64,000 bases of DNA from Liquorilactobacillus aquaticus DSM 21051. GTDB taxonomy: Bacteria > Bacillota > Bacilli > Lactobacillales > Lactobacillaceae. Both the position numbers and the translations under genes were made by a program. The notes beneath the pieces are model-generated. The model did no database searches, was not told where the DNA came from, and saw nothing but the letters and a program-made list of their open reading frames with translations. Within the stretch, counting starts at the first letter, position 1. Each line of letters opens with the position of its first letter. Shown in pieces: positions 8,671 to 19,804 of this stretch. The DNA lies in the NCBI RefSeq assembly GCF_001436755.1, contig NZ_AYZD01000001.1:124001-188000 (forward strand), in the 5' to 3' direction.

Positions 8671-9612
8671 CTAATTATCTTTTGAATGACGTTCTCCCAC
8701 TTGAAATTCGTTCTGATGTTCGAACATATACCTCACCGTCATTGCACTTTCCCCGGTCAATTCTGTAAAATCATTTGTAAATTGATCCATCTTGCCCTCT
8801 CGAATAGCCTGGCCAAATGTTACCATTCCATCGGATGAAAAAGGTGCTTCAGAATTTTTTTTAAACCTACCCTCGGTTGTACGCGGGACACCCATTGTAT
8901 CAAAAAGCTGATAGTTCTCTTCATCACTAATTTGCTGATACCTAACAGTCTTTCCGGTCACATCGTTACCTATTTTAATGAATTCTTCAATTGTTAAAAG
9001 CTCTGGACCATTAACATTAAATATTTTTTTCCCATATTTTTCTGAGACTAAAGCATAAGCAGCTGCTTTAGCGCAGTCTTTACGCGAAATATAGGCCATT
9101 TTTCCTTTTCCTTGGTTGTTTTTTAAGATGCTATCCCCCTTGACGTAAGTGAAATAGTTTGTAATCATCGCTTCTGCATACTGGGAATTTCTTAAAAAAA
9201 TGTAATCTAAACCTGATTCCTTCAAATATTCTTCAGTATATGCATGATCCTTTTTTTCAACACTCGGATTTTTAGGATCGGCGGCATTTACCAATGACGT
9301 ATAAACGATCTGTCTAACTCCCGCTTTTTTAGCTGCATCAATGACATTCTTATGCGCTGTTTGTCTCTTTTCTCCAACAAATGGCATCGAAATAAGTAAA
9401 AGCTTTTTACCAGCAGCAAAAGCTTCATCAAGCCCGACGCTGCTATTAAAATTTGTAACGTGTGTTTCTATTCCTTGCATGCTATATTGTTCAAGTACAG
9501 CGGGATCAAAACTACAAAAAATTAATTTTTCTTTAGGTACAAGTTTTTGAATTACCTTTGCTGTTTCCCTGCCAAAGTTGCCATCAACACCTGTTACAAT
9601 CAATTTATCCAT
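8671..9612 (-). CDS. NmrA-like NAD(P)-dependent reductase (paralogue 1)
   Basis: Atypical short-chain dehydrogenase of the NmrA/quinone-oxidoreductase (QOR2, YtfG) type. 313 residues with the Rossmann motif GVDGNFG at 8-14, a strand ending LLISMPFVGEKR near 92, and IVYTSLVNAA near 120. The second half (FLRNSQYAEAMITNYF, GKMAYISRKDCAKAAAYAL, FNVNGPELLTIEEF) is also typical of the family. It probably binds NADPH and acts on a quinone or similar compound, but some members are only redox sensors. A second copy lies at 10545-11486 on the same strand, separated by the opposite-strand DUF975 gene. RBS AAAAAGGTGG is 11 bases upstream of the ATG. Confidence 0.87.
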   Translation of the reverse strand: MDKLIVTGVDGNFGRETAKVIQKLVPKEKLIFCSFDPAVLEQYSMQGIETHVTNFNSSVGLDEAFAAGKKLLLISMPFVGEKRQTAHKNVIDAAKKAGVRQIVYTSLVNAADPKNPSVEKKDHAYTEEYLKESGLDYIFLRNSQYAEAMITNYFTYVKGDSILKNNQGKGKMAYISRKDCAKAAAYALVSEKYGKKIFNVNGPELLTIEEFIKIGNDVTGKTVRYQQISDEENYQLFDTMGVPRTTEGRFKKNSEAPFSSDGMVTFGQAIREGKMDQFTNDFTELTGESAMTVRYMFEHQNEFQVGERHSKDN

Positions 9613-9771
9613 AATAAATATAAACCACCTTTTTAACTACAAAACCCTTCTGAAAGCATTGTATGCTCTGGTGCAGTTCTGTATTTGTTTTTTATTTTTG
9701 AATAGATCTTTGTTAATTTGCAGCTTTACATTCGAAATAATCCTTGTTACGCTTTTACATGTTGAAAGGAT

Positions 9772-10452
9772 GTGCTCATTATTAATCAAACAGAACTAAA
9801 ACTCAGTTCAAAAAGACTGCTTAATCAAAACTATCCATATTTTTTTAAGTTATTTCTTTTGGTTTTTGTTGTATACTTTATCAATACTTTTACCAGCCGT
9901 AATTTTGTGAAGGTGGAACAAAGTATTAATATCGATCAATTAGACTACTCTGTCATTTGGAATGTCTGGTCTATTGCTAACATCGCATTTTCACTCATTT
10001 TATCTATTTTGACTATTAGCGTTATGTTTTCTTGTATCGATATCTATCGCCTAACACAAAAATTGGATGATCCCTTCGTTGATTGCTTAAAACTATTTCA
10101 ACGACGTGAATACGTGATCGGAACGATCATCATTTCGCTCTTACAGACACTATTAATTTTTCTGTGGACATTACTCTTGATCATACCTGGAATAATCAAA
10201 TCAATTTCCTATTCACAGGCAATCTATATCTATCGTGATCAACTTGATGCAGGGAACAAAATTAAATATCGTGATGCAATTACTCAAAGTCGGATGTTAA
10301 TGACCAATCACAAAATGGAATATTTCCTCCTTCAATTAAGTTTTATTGGTTATTGGTTCCTAACTTTTATCACGGGTGGTCTTGCCGGTCTTTGGACAAT
10401 GCCCTACTACCAACTAACAATGGCAAATTACTACGTGAACCTAACAAAGTAA
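9772..10452 (+). CDS. DUF975-family integral membrane protein
   Basis: Function unknown. About 226 residues with four to five predicted membrane segments (near 25-45, 65-90, 115-145, 180-215). The family signature is present: LLIIPGIIKSISYSQAIYIYRD followed by AITQSRMLMTNHKMEYFLLQLSFIGYW, the pattern that defines DUF975 proteins in lactobacilli and streptococci. The start is uncertain: GTG at 9772 is only 2-3 bases after AAAGGA, so initiation at a nearby non-ATG codon such as ATT 9778 is possible. It is followed by a clean terminator and is flanked by the two NmrA-like genes on the other strand. Confidence 0.8.
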   Translation: MLIINQTELKLSSKRLLNQNYPYFFKLFLLVFVVYFINTFTSRNFVKVEQSINIDQLDYSVIWNVWSIANIAFSLILSILTISVMFSCIDIYRLTQKLDDPFVDCLKLFQRREYVIGTIIISLLQTLLIFLWTLLLIIPGIIKSISYSQAIYIYRDQLDAGNKIKYRDAITQSRMLMTNHKMEYFLLQLSFIGYWFLTFITGGLAGLWTMPYYQLTMANYYVNLTK

Positions 10453-10468
10453 AATTTACCTTTTTTCT

Positions 10469-10503
10469 AAACCTGCCCCCTTTAAAATAGGTGCAGGTTT
10501 TTT
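10469..10503 (+). terminator. Terminator after DUF975 gene
   Basis: AAACCTGC at 10469-10476 pairs with GCAGGTTT at 10493-10500, followed by TTT. It lies 17 bases after the DUF975 stop and also faces the end of the convergent reductase gene. Confidence 0.75.
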
Positions 10504-10544
10504 GAACACAATATTTGCAACACTGCCACGTAAAACAAACCCAA

Positions 10545-11486
10545 TCATTTTTCAGTCGGATGTCTTTCGCCCAATTGAAAGTCATTAATATGGCTAAACA
10601 TATATTCGACCGAAAGCGGCAAATGTCCCGTCAATTTAGAAAAATCACTAACTGGTACGTCAAGATAGCCTTCTCTAACAGTTGTTCCAAAAGAAACCAT
10701 GCCCTCAGAAGTAGCCTTTATTGGACTTTTAGAAAAATCACCGTCAGTTGTGCGTGGAACTCCAAGATTATCAAAATATTCATAAAGTTCTTCATCTGTT
10801 TGAGTCCGATATTCGATTTTATTTCCAGTAATGTTGTTCCCAATATTCAAGAAAGCAGCAAAAGTCAGAGCATCACGTCCATTGATGTTTAGAATTTCCC
10901 GATGCAATAAGTCATTGTTTAATGCGGCTGCGGCTGCCAAAGCTGCATCGCGACGCGAAATAAAAGCCACTCGACCATTCCCCATATTTTTCACGGCCAG
11001 ATGCTCCCCAGCGGCAACAATTCGGAGGTAATCAGTAATGAAAGCTTCGGCAAATAAAGAATTTCTTAAAATAATATAGTCTAGCGGTGAATTTTGAATC
11101 AGTGCTTCTGTATATCCGTGATCAATGTTTTCAATACTCGGATTCAGAGGATTAGAAGCCGATAGGACCGAGGTATAAATAATTTGCTTTACATTGGCAG
11201 CCACACAAGCTTCGACTACATTTCTATGTGCTGCCCTCCTTTCCTCCCCAACAAAGGGCATTGAAATCAATAACACCTTATCAGCATTTTTAAAAACTGT
11301 CGTTAAATTTTCTTTCGAATTAAAGTCCGCGAGTTCTATCCGAACATCGCTCTGCGAAAATTTTTTCATTTTTTCCATTGATGGTACAGTAAAAACAAGG
11401 TGCTCCTTTGCAACTAATTTCTGAATATATTTTGCAACAAGCATTCCGAAGTTACCATCTATACCATTAACAATAATTTTTTGCAT
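10545..11486 (-). CDS. NmrA-like NAD(P)-dependent reductase (paralogue 2)
   Basis: Second NmrA/QOR2-type reductase. From ATG 11486 (MQKIIVNGIDGNFG), preceded by AAAAGGGGGATCTC, it has 313 residues, the same length as paralogue 1; the upstream in-frame ATG at 11516 lacks a ribosome site. Collinear with paralogue 1 throughout: GIDGNFG, KVLLISMPFVGEERRAAH, QIIYTSVLSASNPLNPSIEN, DYIILRNSLFAEAFITDYL, GRVAFISRRDAALAAAAAL, NINGRDALTFAAFLNIGN and the C-terminal LSVEYMFSHINDFQLGERH. The two clearly arose by duplication but have diverged, so they may serve different substrates or signals. Confidence 0.87.
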   Translation of the reverse strand: MQKIIVNGIDGNFGMLVAKYIQKLVAKEHLVFTVPSMEKMKKFSQSDVRIELADFNSKENLTTVFKNADKVLLISMPFVGEERRAAHRNVVEACVAANVKQIIYTSVLSASNPLNPSIENIDHGYTEALIQNSPLDYIILRNSLFAEAFITDYLRIVAAGEHLAVKNMGNGRVAFISRRDAALAAAAALNNDLLHREILNINGRDALTFAAFLNIGNNITGNKIEYRTQTDEELYEYFDNLGVPRTTDGDFSKSPIKATSEGMVSFGTTVREGYLDVPVSDFSKLTGHLPLSVEYMFSHINDFQLGERHPTEK

Positions 11487-11732
11487 GAGATCCCCCTTTT
11501 GTGAAATCGCTAACATCTAAATTGTAAGCTATTCAACACAAAAACACAAAAGAACTCCTCATAAAAATTCTTCGAATCCATTACAATCAATAAACAAAAT
11601 GAACTCCTTCTTTTAGAATAATTTGTATAACAAAAACATTTAATTTCAATTTAATATTATTTAGTATTCTGCATAAAATAATGCGTATATTGCTAACTTT
11701 TTAAAAAATTCAATAATTTATTCCCTATATAA

Positions 11733-11773
11733 CAAGCATCATTTGACCTTAAATAGTGTATGCTTGTTATTAA
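11733..11773. repeat. Inverted repeat (11-bp arms)
   Basis: ATAACAAGCAT and ATGCTTGTTAT form perfect 11-bp arms around a loop of about 19 bases in the 700-base gap between the reductase and csp genes. No T-tract follows, so termination is doubtful. The start of this gap (11487-11730) is AT-rich and shows nothing I can name. Confidence 0.55.
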
Positions 11774-11889
11774 AGTGCTAATTATTCGCATACCTTGAAT
11801 AAATAACGATTAATGAAAAAAAACATAATTCATGATTCTTGACCTGTATAACAGGATGGTTGTAGAATACCCTTGTGTTGTATAATGAG

Positions 11890-11990
11890 AAAAAGGCCTT
11901 ACCTCAGCTTCGCTAAACTGGGATAAAGCCTTCAAGAAGTAGTAAGGCAGCCAAACGTTTGCGACATCGTTTATTAGAAACGCTACCTTA
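11890..11990 (-). ncRNA. Candidate structured small RNA with intrinsic terminator
   Basis: On the minus strand a transcript of about 100 nt would fold into two domains. The first is closed by AAGGTAGC (11982-11989) with GCTGCCTT (11944-11951), one G-U pair, and encloses a CGTTT/AAACG hairpin. The second is a 14-bp stem (11918-11931 with 11894-11907) with two G-U pairs and one mismatch, capped by AGC-GAA-GCT and followed by five U, i.e. an intrinsic terminator. The wobbles fit better in the minus-strand RNA than in its complement. A possible promoter (TTGTAA, 17-bp gap, TATCAT) lies just upstream. No open reading frame is evident. Not a family I recognise. Confidence 0.5.
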
Positions 11991-12021
11991 ATTATTATGA
12001 TAATACAATGCGCATTTTATT

Positions 12022-12082
12022 ACAACACTTTAATATACAGGGATCCGCTCCGTAAATTGAACAGATCCCTGTATTAGTGTCT
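12022..12082. repeat. Long imperfect inverted repeat
   Basis: ATACAGGGATC and GATCCCTGTAT form perfect 11-bp arms, extended outward by ACACT/AGTGT with a 3-base bulge. No T-tract follows on either strand. It sits directly upstream of the candidate small RNA. Confidence 0.6.
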
Positions 12083-12130
12083 GCCCCTTTCTGAATTTAG
12101 CAGCAGAATTAGCTATCTTTTTAAGTCGAC

Positions 12131-12162
12131 AAAAAAAGCTTAATTCTAAAAGAATTAAGCTT
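12131..12162 (-). terminator. Terminator of the cold-shock gene
   Basis: On the minus strand AAGCTTAATTC pairs perfectly with GAATTAAGCTT and is followed by seven T. It ends the csp transcript about 50 bases after the stop codon. Confidence 0.85.
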
Positions 12163-12213
12163 CATAAGATCAATTAGCAGTATTGCTGGTAATTGATCTT
12201 TAATAATCAAGCA

Positions 12214-12414
12214 TTATTGTGAAACAACATTGACAGCTTGAGGACCACGGTCACCGTTTTCTTCGTCAAAAGTAACTTTTTCGCCATCATCTAATGTCTT
12301 GAAACCATCTTTTTGGATAGCTGAGAAATGAACAAAAACATCATTTCCGTCTTCACCAGTGATGAAACCAAAACCTTTATCTGCATTGAACCATTTTACT
12401 GTACCATTTTTCAT
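12214..12414 (-). CDS. csp: Cold-shock protein (CspA family)
   Basis: 66-residue single-stranded nucleic-acid-binding OB-fold protein that acts as an RNA chaperone at low temperature. Both RNA-binding motifs are present: KGFGFIT (RNP1, residues 14-20) and DVFVHFSAI (RNP2, 25-33), with the N-terminal [14 protein letters not shown] and C-terminal [26 protein letters not shown] precedes the ATG. The promoter at 12536-12563 implies a 5' leader of about 115 nt, the long-leader arrangement that in csp genes controls translation by temperature. Monocistronic. Confidence 0.96.
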   Translation of the reverse strand: MKNGTVKWFNADKGFGFITGEDGNDVFVHFSAIQKDGFKTLDDGEKVTFDEENGDRGPQAVNVVSQ

Positions 12415-12535
12415 ATATCTAAATCCTCCTAGGATTAAAACTAAAGCGACTATCGACTATCAACACCTGAAAGAATTTTAGAAATAACATAAAAATGATA
12501 CTTTTAATCTCCGAGCAAATGCTAACTTGATTTCT

Positions 12536-12563
12536 AGTATAACACAGATATAAGAAAATGCAA
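12536..12563 (-). promoter_or_regulatory. Promoter of the cold-shock gene
   Basis: On the minus strand TTGCAT (12558-12563) and TATACT (12536-12541) are separated by 16 bases. Transcription would start near 12529, giving a long untranslated leader as expected for csp genes. Confidence 0.65.
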
Positions 12564-12723
12564 ATATTATCTTTTAAAAAATACTTATATAAAAGCCAAA
12601 AGGCAATTAATCTGAAACTTAATTCTATTTTTTTAATTTTAAGTTTAAATCATACTCTAGGATCATCTTTATTAAGTTCAGTTACGCTTCACTAAGAGGC
12701 TTGTTTTGAGATTGTAAATATAA

Positions 12724-13005
12724 AGAGCTATCAGAAAAATTAAAATTTCTGACAGCCCTTTTATAAAAAAGCATCGCTCTGCGAAACATCAGCATTTATC
12801 GAATATTAATTGGAATTTACACTCTATATTGAATATGGGAAAAGATTACCTTTACCCCCTCCATATCTTACAAAGGCAAGTCACCTACTTGCTAGGAGAT
12901 ATGTGGATCACTTCCTTTCAGTAATTTCTACCAAACTTATTAGGAAATGCATTCAATATTTTCACCTCCTTAAAATTAAAGAAGTTTAACTCCAATGCTA
13001 TTGTA
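12724..13005 (-). other. Candidate small transcription unit with strong Shine-Dalgarno sites
   Basis: Minus-strand signals bracket a unit of about 270 nt. An extended -10 (TGTTACAAT, hexamer at 13000-13005) precedes it, and a 13-bp hairpin at 12724-12765 with G-U pairs only in the minus sense and a T-rich tail ends it. Near the 5' end AAGGAGGTGAAAAT precedes TTG/ATG codons opening peptides of 12 residues (MNAFPNKFGRNY) and 14 residues. A second SD (AAAGGAAGTG) follows. Between them CATATCT/AGATATG encloses GCAAGT/ACTTGC, so the RNA is structured. It could encode leader or signal peptides, or be a regulatory RNA. The rest of the 12415-13114 gap is csp leader and the hydrolase promoter region. 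Confidence 0.35.
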
Positions 13006-13114
13006 ACACCTACATACTAATTTTATCTAACTTCAACCCCTCATCATCCTGTAAATTCTTTTGATTTTACTTAGCTGTTACACAGAGATATACTGGACCG
13101 TAGGGGGTAATAAT

Positions 13115-14113
13115 ATGATCGGTTGCAGTAGCCTTACTTTAGGTTCCAAAGATAACAAACATTTTTTAGCACGTACGATGGACTTTACGATAGAGATGGC
13201 TGAAAATGTAATTTTTGTACCTCATAATAAGGAGTTCCAAGCTAATTATTCAGACACCAATCCAATTGTTCCAAAATACGCATTTGCGGGTATTGGTCAG
13301 CTTGATGAACACGGTCCTATTTTATATGATGGTATTAATGAAAAGGGATTGATGGGCGCTACACTTTACTTTCCACGCTATGCTTTTTACCAAAATAGTA
13401 TTGAAAAGAATAAACTTAATGTTTCACCTGATAGAGTAATTTCGACAATATTAGCAAATGCTCAAAACCTAGCAGAAGTAATTACTTTATTCAAGACAAA
13501 GATTAATATTATTAATCAGTCAAATCCGACAATTAATACCGTTCCGCCTTTGCATTTTATTTTCAGTGACAGGAGTGGACAAAGCTTAATCATTGAGCCT
13601 AAAAAAGATGGTATTGATATTATAGAAGACTCTATCGGAGTTATGACAAACAGCCCTGATTATTCTTGGCATGAAACAAATTTACGAAATTACATTACAC
13701 TTACTCCTAAACAACACGAGAATATCACTTTTATAAATAAGAAACTTGCTCCTTTCAGTCAAGGCTCTGGAACATTTGGACTTCCTGGGGACTACACTCC
13801 ACCTTCTCGCTTTGTTCGAACAGCATTTTTAAAAAATGCAACTGAACAAGCTGAAGATGAAACATCTGCTGTTTCACTGCTTCATCACGTTTTAGAATCC
13901 GTAAGTATCCCTAAGGGCGCTGTAATAAATGAACTAGGTGCGCAAGACTATACTTGTTATACAGCATATATGTGCTCAGAATCACTTGCATTTTATTATT
14001 CTACTTACTATAATCAGCGAATTAACAAACTATCTCTAAAATCTTTGTTAACTTCTGATGATTATAAAATTTTTAAGATCAACAATAACGAAGATATCAA
14101 TCAATTAAATTAG
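13115..14113 (+). CDS. Choloylglycine hydrolase family, penicillin V acylase-like
   Basis: N-terminal-nucleophile (Ntn) amidohydrolase that cleaves bile-salt, penicillin V or N-acyl homoserine-type amides. From ATG 13115 (TAGGGGGTAATAAT upstream) it has 332 residues. The N-terminus MIGCSSLTL resembles the Bacillus sphaericus penicillin V acylase precursor, in which three residues are removed to expose the nucleophilic cysteine. Other active-site signatures are ARTMDF near residue 20, YDGINEKGLMGA near 75, MTNSPDYSWHETNLRNY near 175 and PGDYTPPSRFVRTAF near 225. True bile-salt hydrolases usually start MC, so I favour a PVA-like enzyme. No signal peptide; probably cytoplasmic. Single gene. Confidence 0.88.
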   Translation: MIGCSSLTLGSKDNKHFLARTMDFTIEMAENVIFVPHNKEFQANYSDTNPIVPKYAFAGIGQLDEHGPILYDGINEKGLMGATLYFPRYAFYQNSIEKNKLNVSPDRVISTILANAQNLAEVITLFKTKINIINQSNPTINTVPPLHFIFSDRSGQSLIIEPKKDGIDIIEDSIGVMTNSPDYSWHETNLRNYITLTPKQHENITFINKKLAPFSQGSGTFGLPGDYTPPSRFVRTAFLKNATEQAEDETSAVSLLHHVLESVSIPKGAVINELGAQDYTCYTAYMCSESLAFYYSTYYNQRINKLSLKSLLTSDDYKIFKINNNEDINQLN

Positions 14114-14257
14114 TGAAAACCAAAGTGCTTTTTCAGGGACTTTTTTTGCTGCTTTAATATAGAGCATTTTTGTTTACAATTGAATTTAAAAGAATTAGCA
14201 TTGTTTTTAGTAGCAATTAGCTATTTCTCCATTCTCTATAATGATGTACAACCCACA

Positions 14258-14295
14258 GGGAACTAGATCAAAAGTTAACTTTTGATCTAGTTCCC
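14258..14295. terminator. Perfect 38-base palindrome, bidirectional terminator
   Basis: GGGAACTAGATCAAAAGTT is followed directly by its exact reverse complement, between the convergent acylase and suf operon. It shares the core ATCAAAAGTTAACTTTTGAT with the palindrome at 58450. The rest of the 14114-14458 gap shows only the suf terminator. Confidence 0.75.
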
Positions 14296-14410
14296 TTGTT
14301 GATTTCACATAGATGTATTACACAAGTTGACCCAAAAATTCGCCAATTATATTAAAAATTAATATTTCGCGGTCATTTCGTGGGTAAACTCAAATGTTCA
14401 TGTAAACAAA

Positions 14411-14448
14411 CAGCCTACAAATACCGTTTTGTCAACGTTTGTAGGCTG
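14411..14448 (-). terminator. Terminator of the suf operon
   Basis: CAGCCTACAAA pairs perfectly with TTTGTAGGCTG (11 bp), and on the minus strand the hairpin is followed by TTTGTTT. It lies 11 bases beyond the sufB stop. Confidence 0.8.
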
Positions 14449-14458
14449 CAAATTTAGT

Positions 14459-15862
14459 TTAACCGACAGAACCTTCCATTTGATATTCAATCAGGCGGTT
14501 AAGTTCAACCGCATATTCCATTGGCAACTCTTTAGTAAAGGGTTCCACAAATCCCATGATAATCATTTCTGTAGCTTTTTCTTCCGTGATACCTCGGCTC
14601 ATTAAATAATAGAGCTGTTCCTCAGAAATTTTGGAAACTTTAGCCTCATGCTCCATCGAAACATTTCCATTTTTAATCTCATTAAATGGAATTGTATCGC
14701 TAGCACTCTTCTCATCCAAAATAATCGTGTCACACTCAACATGTGAAAATGAGCCATCGCTATTACGGCCGAAGCGAACCTTCCCGCGATAGTCAACTCG
14801 ACCGCCATCCTTGCATAAGGATTTCGAAACAATTGAACTTGAAGTATCTTTAGCGTTATGGATCATCCGTGCTCCTGTATCAGAAACAATATTCTTCCCC
14901 GCAAAAGCTATTGAGAGCATTGTTCCTCGAGCTCCTCGGCCGTTTAGGTAAACACTTGGGTACTTCATCGTCACTTTAGATCCCAAGTTACCATCAACCC
15001 ATTCCATTGTCCCATTTTCTAATGCTTGGGCGCGTTTAGTTTCAAGACTATACACATTATCTGACCAGTTTTGAATCGTCGTATAGCGGCAATATGCGTC
15101 CTTCAAGACATTAACTTCAACAACAGCGGCATGTAAACTATCTTCAGAATAGTTTGGAGCTGTACAACCCTCAACGTAGTTCACGCTTGCACCTTCGTCA
15201 ACGATTATCAGCGTCCTTTCAAATTGTCCGCTATTACCAGCATTGATCCGGAAATAACTTTGAATAGGAACTTCTGTCTTAACACCTTTTGGAACATAGA
15301 TAAACGTACCTCCCGACCAAACAGCAGAATTAAGGGCTGCAAATTTATTATCAGAAGGTGGAATAAGCTTTCCAAAGTATTTGCGCACCAGTTCTGGATA
15401 TTTTTGAACCGCTGAGTCTGTATCCATAAAGACAATGCCCAATTTTTCAAAATCTTCACGCATATTATGATAAACAACTTCAGATTCATATTGTGCAGAT
15501 GATCCTGCTAAATATTTTCGTTCCGCTTCAGGAACTCCTAAGCGATCGAACGTATTCTTGATATCATCAGGAACATCTTCCCACTTACGCGCCACCCGGT
15601 CGCTGTCACGTCTGAAATAATTGATTCGATCCAGATCAATTCCCGACAAATCTGGTCCAAAATCCGGCATTTTCATTTCTTTATAACGTTTAAAAGACTT
15701 TAAGCGAAAATCGAGCATCCATTCTGGTTCTTTTTTTGCTTTTGAAATTTGACGAACAATATCTTCGTTCAGACCTTCACCGGTTGTCAAAATGGGTTTG
15801 ATATCATCTTTAAAACCATATTTATATTCTCCGCCCAAACCGAGCATATCTGTATCTGACAT
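14459..15862 (-). CDS. sufB: Fe-S cluster assembly scaffold protein SufB
   Basis: Scaffold subunit of the SufBCD complex, on which iron-sulfur clusters are built in the cytoplasm. 467 residues, full length. Recognisable stretches are [15 protein letters not shown] near 185, [11 protein letters not shown] near 230, and the C-terminal [21 protein letters not shown] with [39 protein letters not shown] precedes the ATG. Last gene of sufC-sufD-sufS-sufU-sufB, 20 bases after sufU. This is the usual Firmicute operon, with SufU in place of SufE and no SufA. Confidence 0.97.
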   Translation of the reverse strand: MSDTDMLGLGGEYKYGFKDDIKPILTTGEGLNEDIVRQISKAKKEPEWMLDFRLKSFKRYKEMKMPDFGPDLSGIDLDRINYFRRDSDRVARKWEDVPDDIKNTFDRLGVPEAERKYLAGSSAQYESEVVYHNMREDFEKLGIVFMDTDSAVQKYPELVRKYFGKLIPPSDNKFAALNSAVWSGGTFIYVPKGVKTEVPIQSYFRINAGNSGQFERTLIIVDEGASVNYVEGCTAPNYSEDSLHAAVVEVNVLKDAYCRYTTIQNWSDNVYSLETKRAQALENGTMEWVDGNLGSKVTMKYPSVYLNGRGARGTMLSIAFAGKNIVSDTGARMIHNAKDTSSSIVSKSLCKDGGRVDYRGKVRFGRNSDGSFSHVECDTIILDEKSASDTIPFNEIKNGNVSMEHEAKVSKISEEQLYYLMSRGITEEKATEMIIMGFVEPFTKELPMEYAVELNRLIEYQMEGSVG

Positions 15863-15882
15863 TCAGAGAACCTCCTTCATTT

Positions 15883-18854
<2,972 letters not shown>

Positions 18855-18870
18855 AAACTCACATCTCCCC

Positions 18871-19650
18871 TTACGCTTCTTCGTCTACTAATTTGATATC
18901 TAAGCCAAGCTCATCCCGCAAACCAGCGTATCCCTCGTCCTCAAGGCGTTTAGCTAATTCCGGTCCACCTTGTTTTACGATTCGTCCGCCCATCATAACA
19001 TGTACAACATCTGGAACGATATAGTTTAATAAACGCTGATAGTGCGTAATAATCAAAGAACCGAATTCTGGTCCACGCATTTGATTAACACCACGTGAAA
19101 CAACTTTCAATGCGTCAATGTCTAGCCCAGAATCAATTTCATCCAAAATAGCAAACTTAGGTTTAATCATCATTAACTGCAAAATTTCATTCCGTTTCTT
19201 TTCGCCACCAGAGAATCCTTCATTCAAGTAGCGATCCGCCATTTCTTCAGTCATATCCAAAACGTTCATCGTTTTATCTAATCTCTTCAAGAAATCGCGA
19301 ACTGAAAGAGGCTTATCTTCTGGAAGACGTGCATTAATTGCCCCTCGGATAAATTCAGCATTGGTTACACCGGGAATTTCTGCCGGGTATTGCATAGCTA
19401 AAAACAAACCTGCACGAGCACGTTCATCGACTGGAAGCTCAAGAATATTTTCACCATTCAGCAAAACTTCTCCTTGAGTAACTTTATATGCAGGGTGACC
19501 CATGATGGCTTCCGAAAGAGTTGATTTACCAGTTCCGTTTGGCCCCATAATAGCATGGATCTCACCTGTTTTCATTTTCAAATTAACGCCTTTTAAAATA
19601 TTTTTTCCATCGATCGATACATGTAAATCTTTTACTTCAAGTGTTGACAT
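18871..19650 (-). CDS. sufC: Fe-S assembly ATPase SufC
   Basis: ABC-type ATPase of the SufBCD complex; soluble, not a transporter. 259 residues from ATG 19650 (MSTLEVKDLHVSI), preceded by TTGGGGGAATCGTCA; the in-frame start 15 bases upstream is less likely. Walker A is GPNGTGKSTLSE near 36, Q-loop QYPAEIPGV, the signature reads FSGGEKKRNEI near 148 (SufC-typical), Walker B is FAILDEIDSGLD near 170, and the H-loop is IITHYQR. First gene of the operon, directly behind a promoter overlaid with Fur-like boxes. Confidence 0.97.
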   Translation of the reverse strand: MSTLEVKDLHVSIDGKNILKGVNLKMKTGEIHAIMGPNGTGKSTLSEAIMGHPAYKVTQGEVLLNGENILELPVDERARAGLFLAMQYPAEIPGVTNAEFIRGAINARLPEDKPLSVRDFLKRLDKTMNVLDMTEEMADRYLNEGFSGGEKKRNEILQLMMIKPKFAILDEIDSGLDIDALKVVSRGVNQMRGPEFGSLIITHYQRLLNYIVPDVVHVMMGGRIVKQGGPELAKRLEDEGYAGLRDELGLDIKLVDEEA

Positions 19651-19680
19651 TGACGATTCCCCCAATTAATGTATGCTAAC

Positions 19681-19725
19681 ATTCTATCCTAGTTGCGAAT
19701 CATTTTCAATTGATAAAGTTTATCA
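19681..19725 (-). promoter_or_regulatory. suf promoter with two Fur-like boxes
   Basis: On the minus strand, TTGAAA (19704-19709) and TAGAAT (19681-19686) are 17 bases apart, just upstream of sufC. TGAAAATGATTCGCA (19694-19708), which overlaps the -35, matches 12 of 14 fixed positions of the 7-1-7 Fur box TGATAATNATTATCA. Directly next to it is TGATAAAGTTTATCA (19711-19725), a perfect 7-1-7 palindrome that also matches 12 of 14. Iron-dependent (Fur family) repression is inferred; a PerR or Zur relative is possible. Confidence 0.6.
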
Positions 19726-19804
19726 TAACGCTTGTATATCCGCCCGTCCAAGCGATTTTTAGATATTTTATGAAACTTATTTTTTTAATTAAAAAACAAG
19801 CTCG

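Noticed and set aside
10515-10892. 125-codon plus-strand frame
   Set aside because: Antisense to the end of the second reductase; no independent support.
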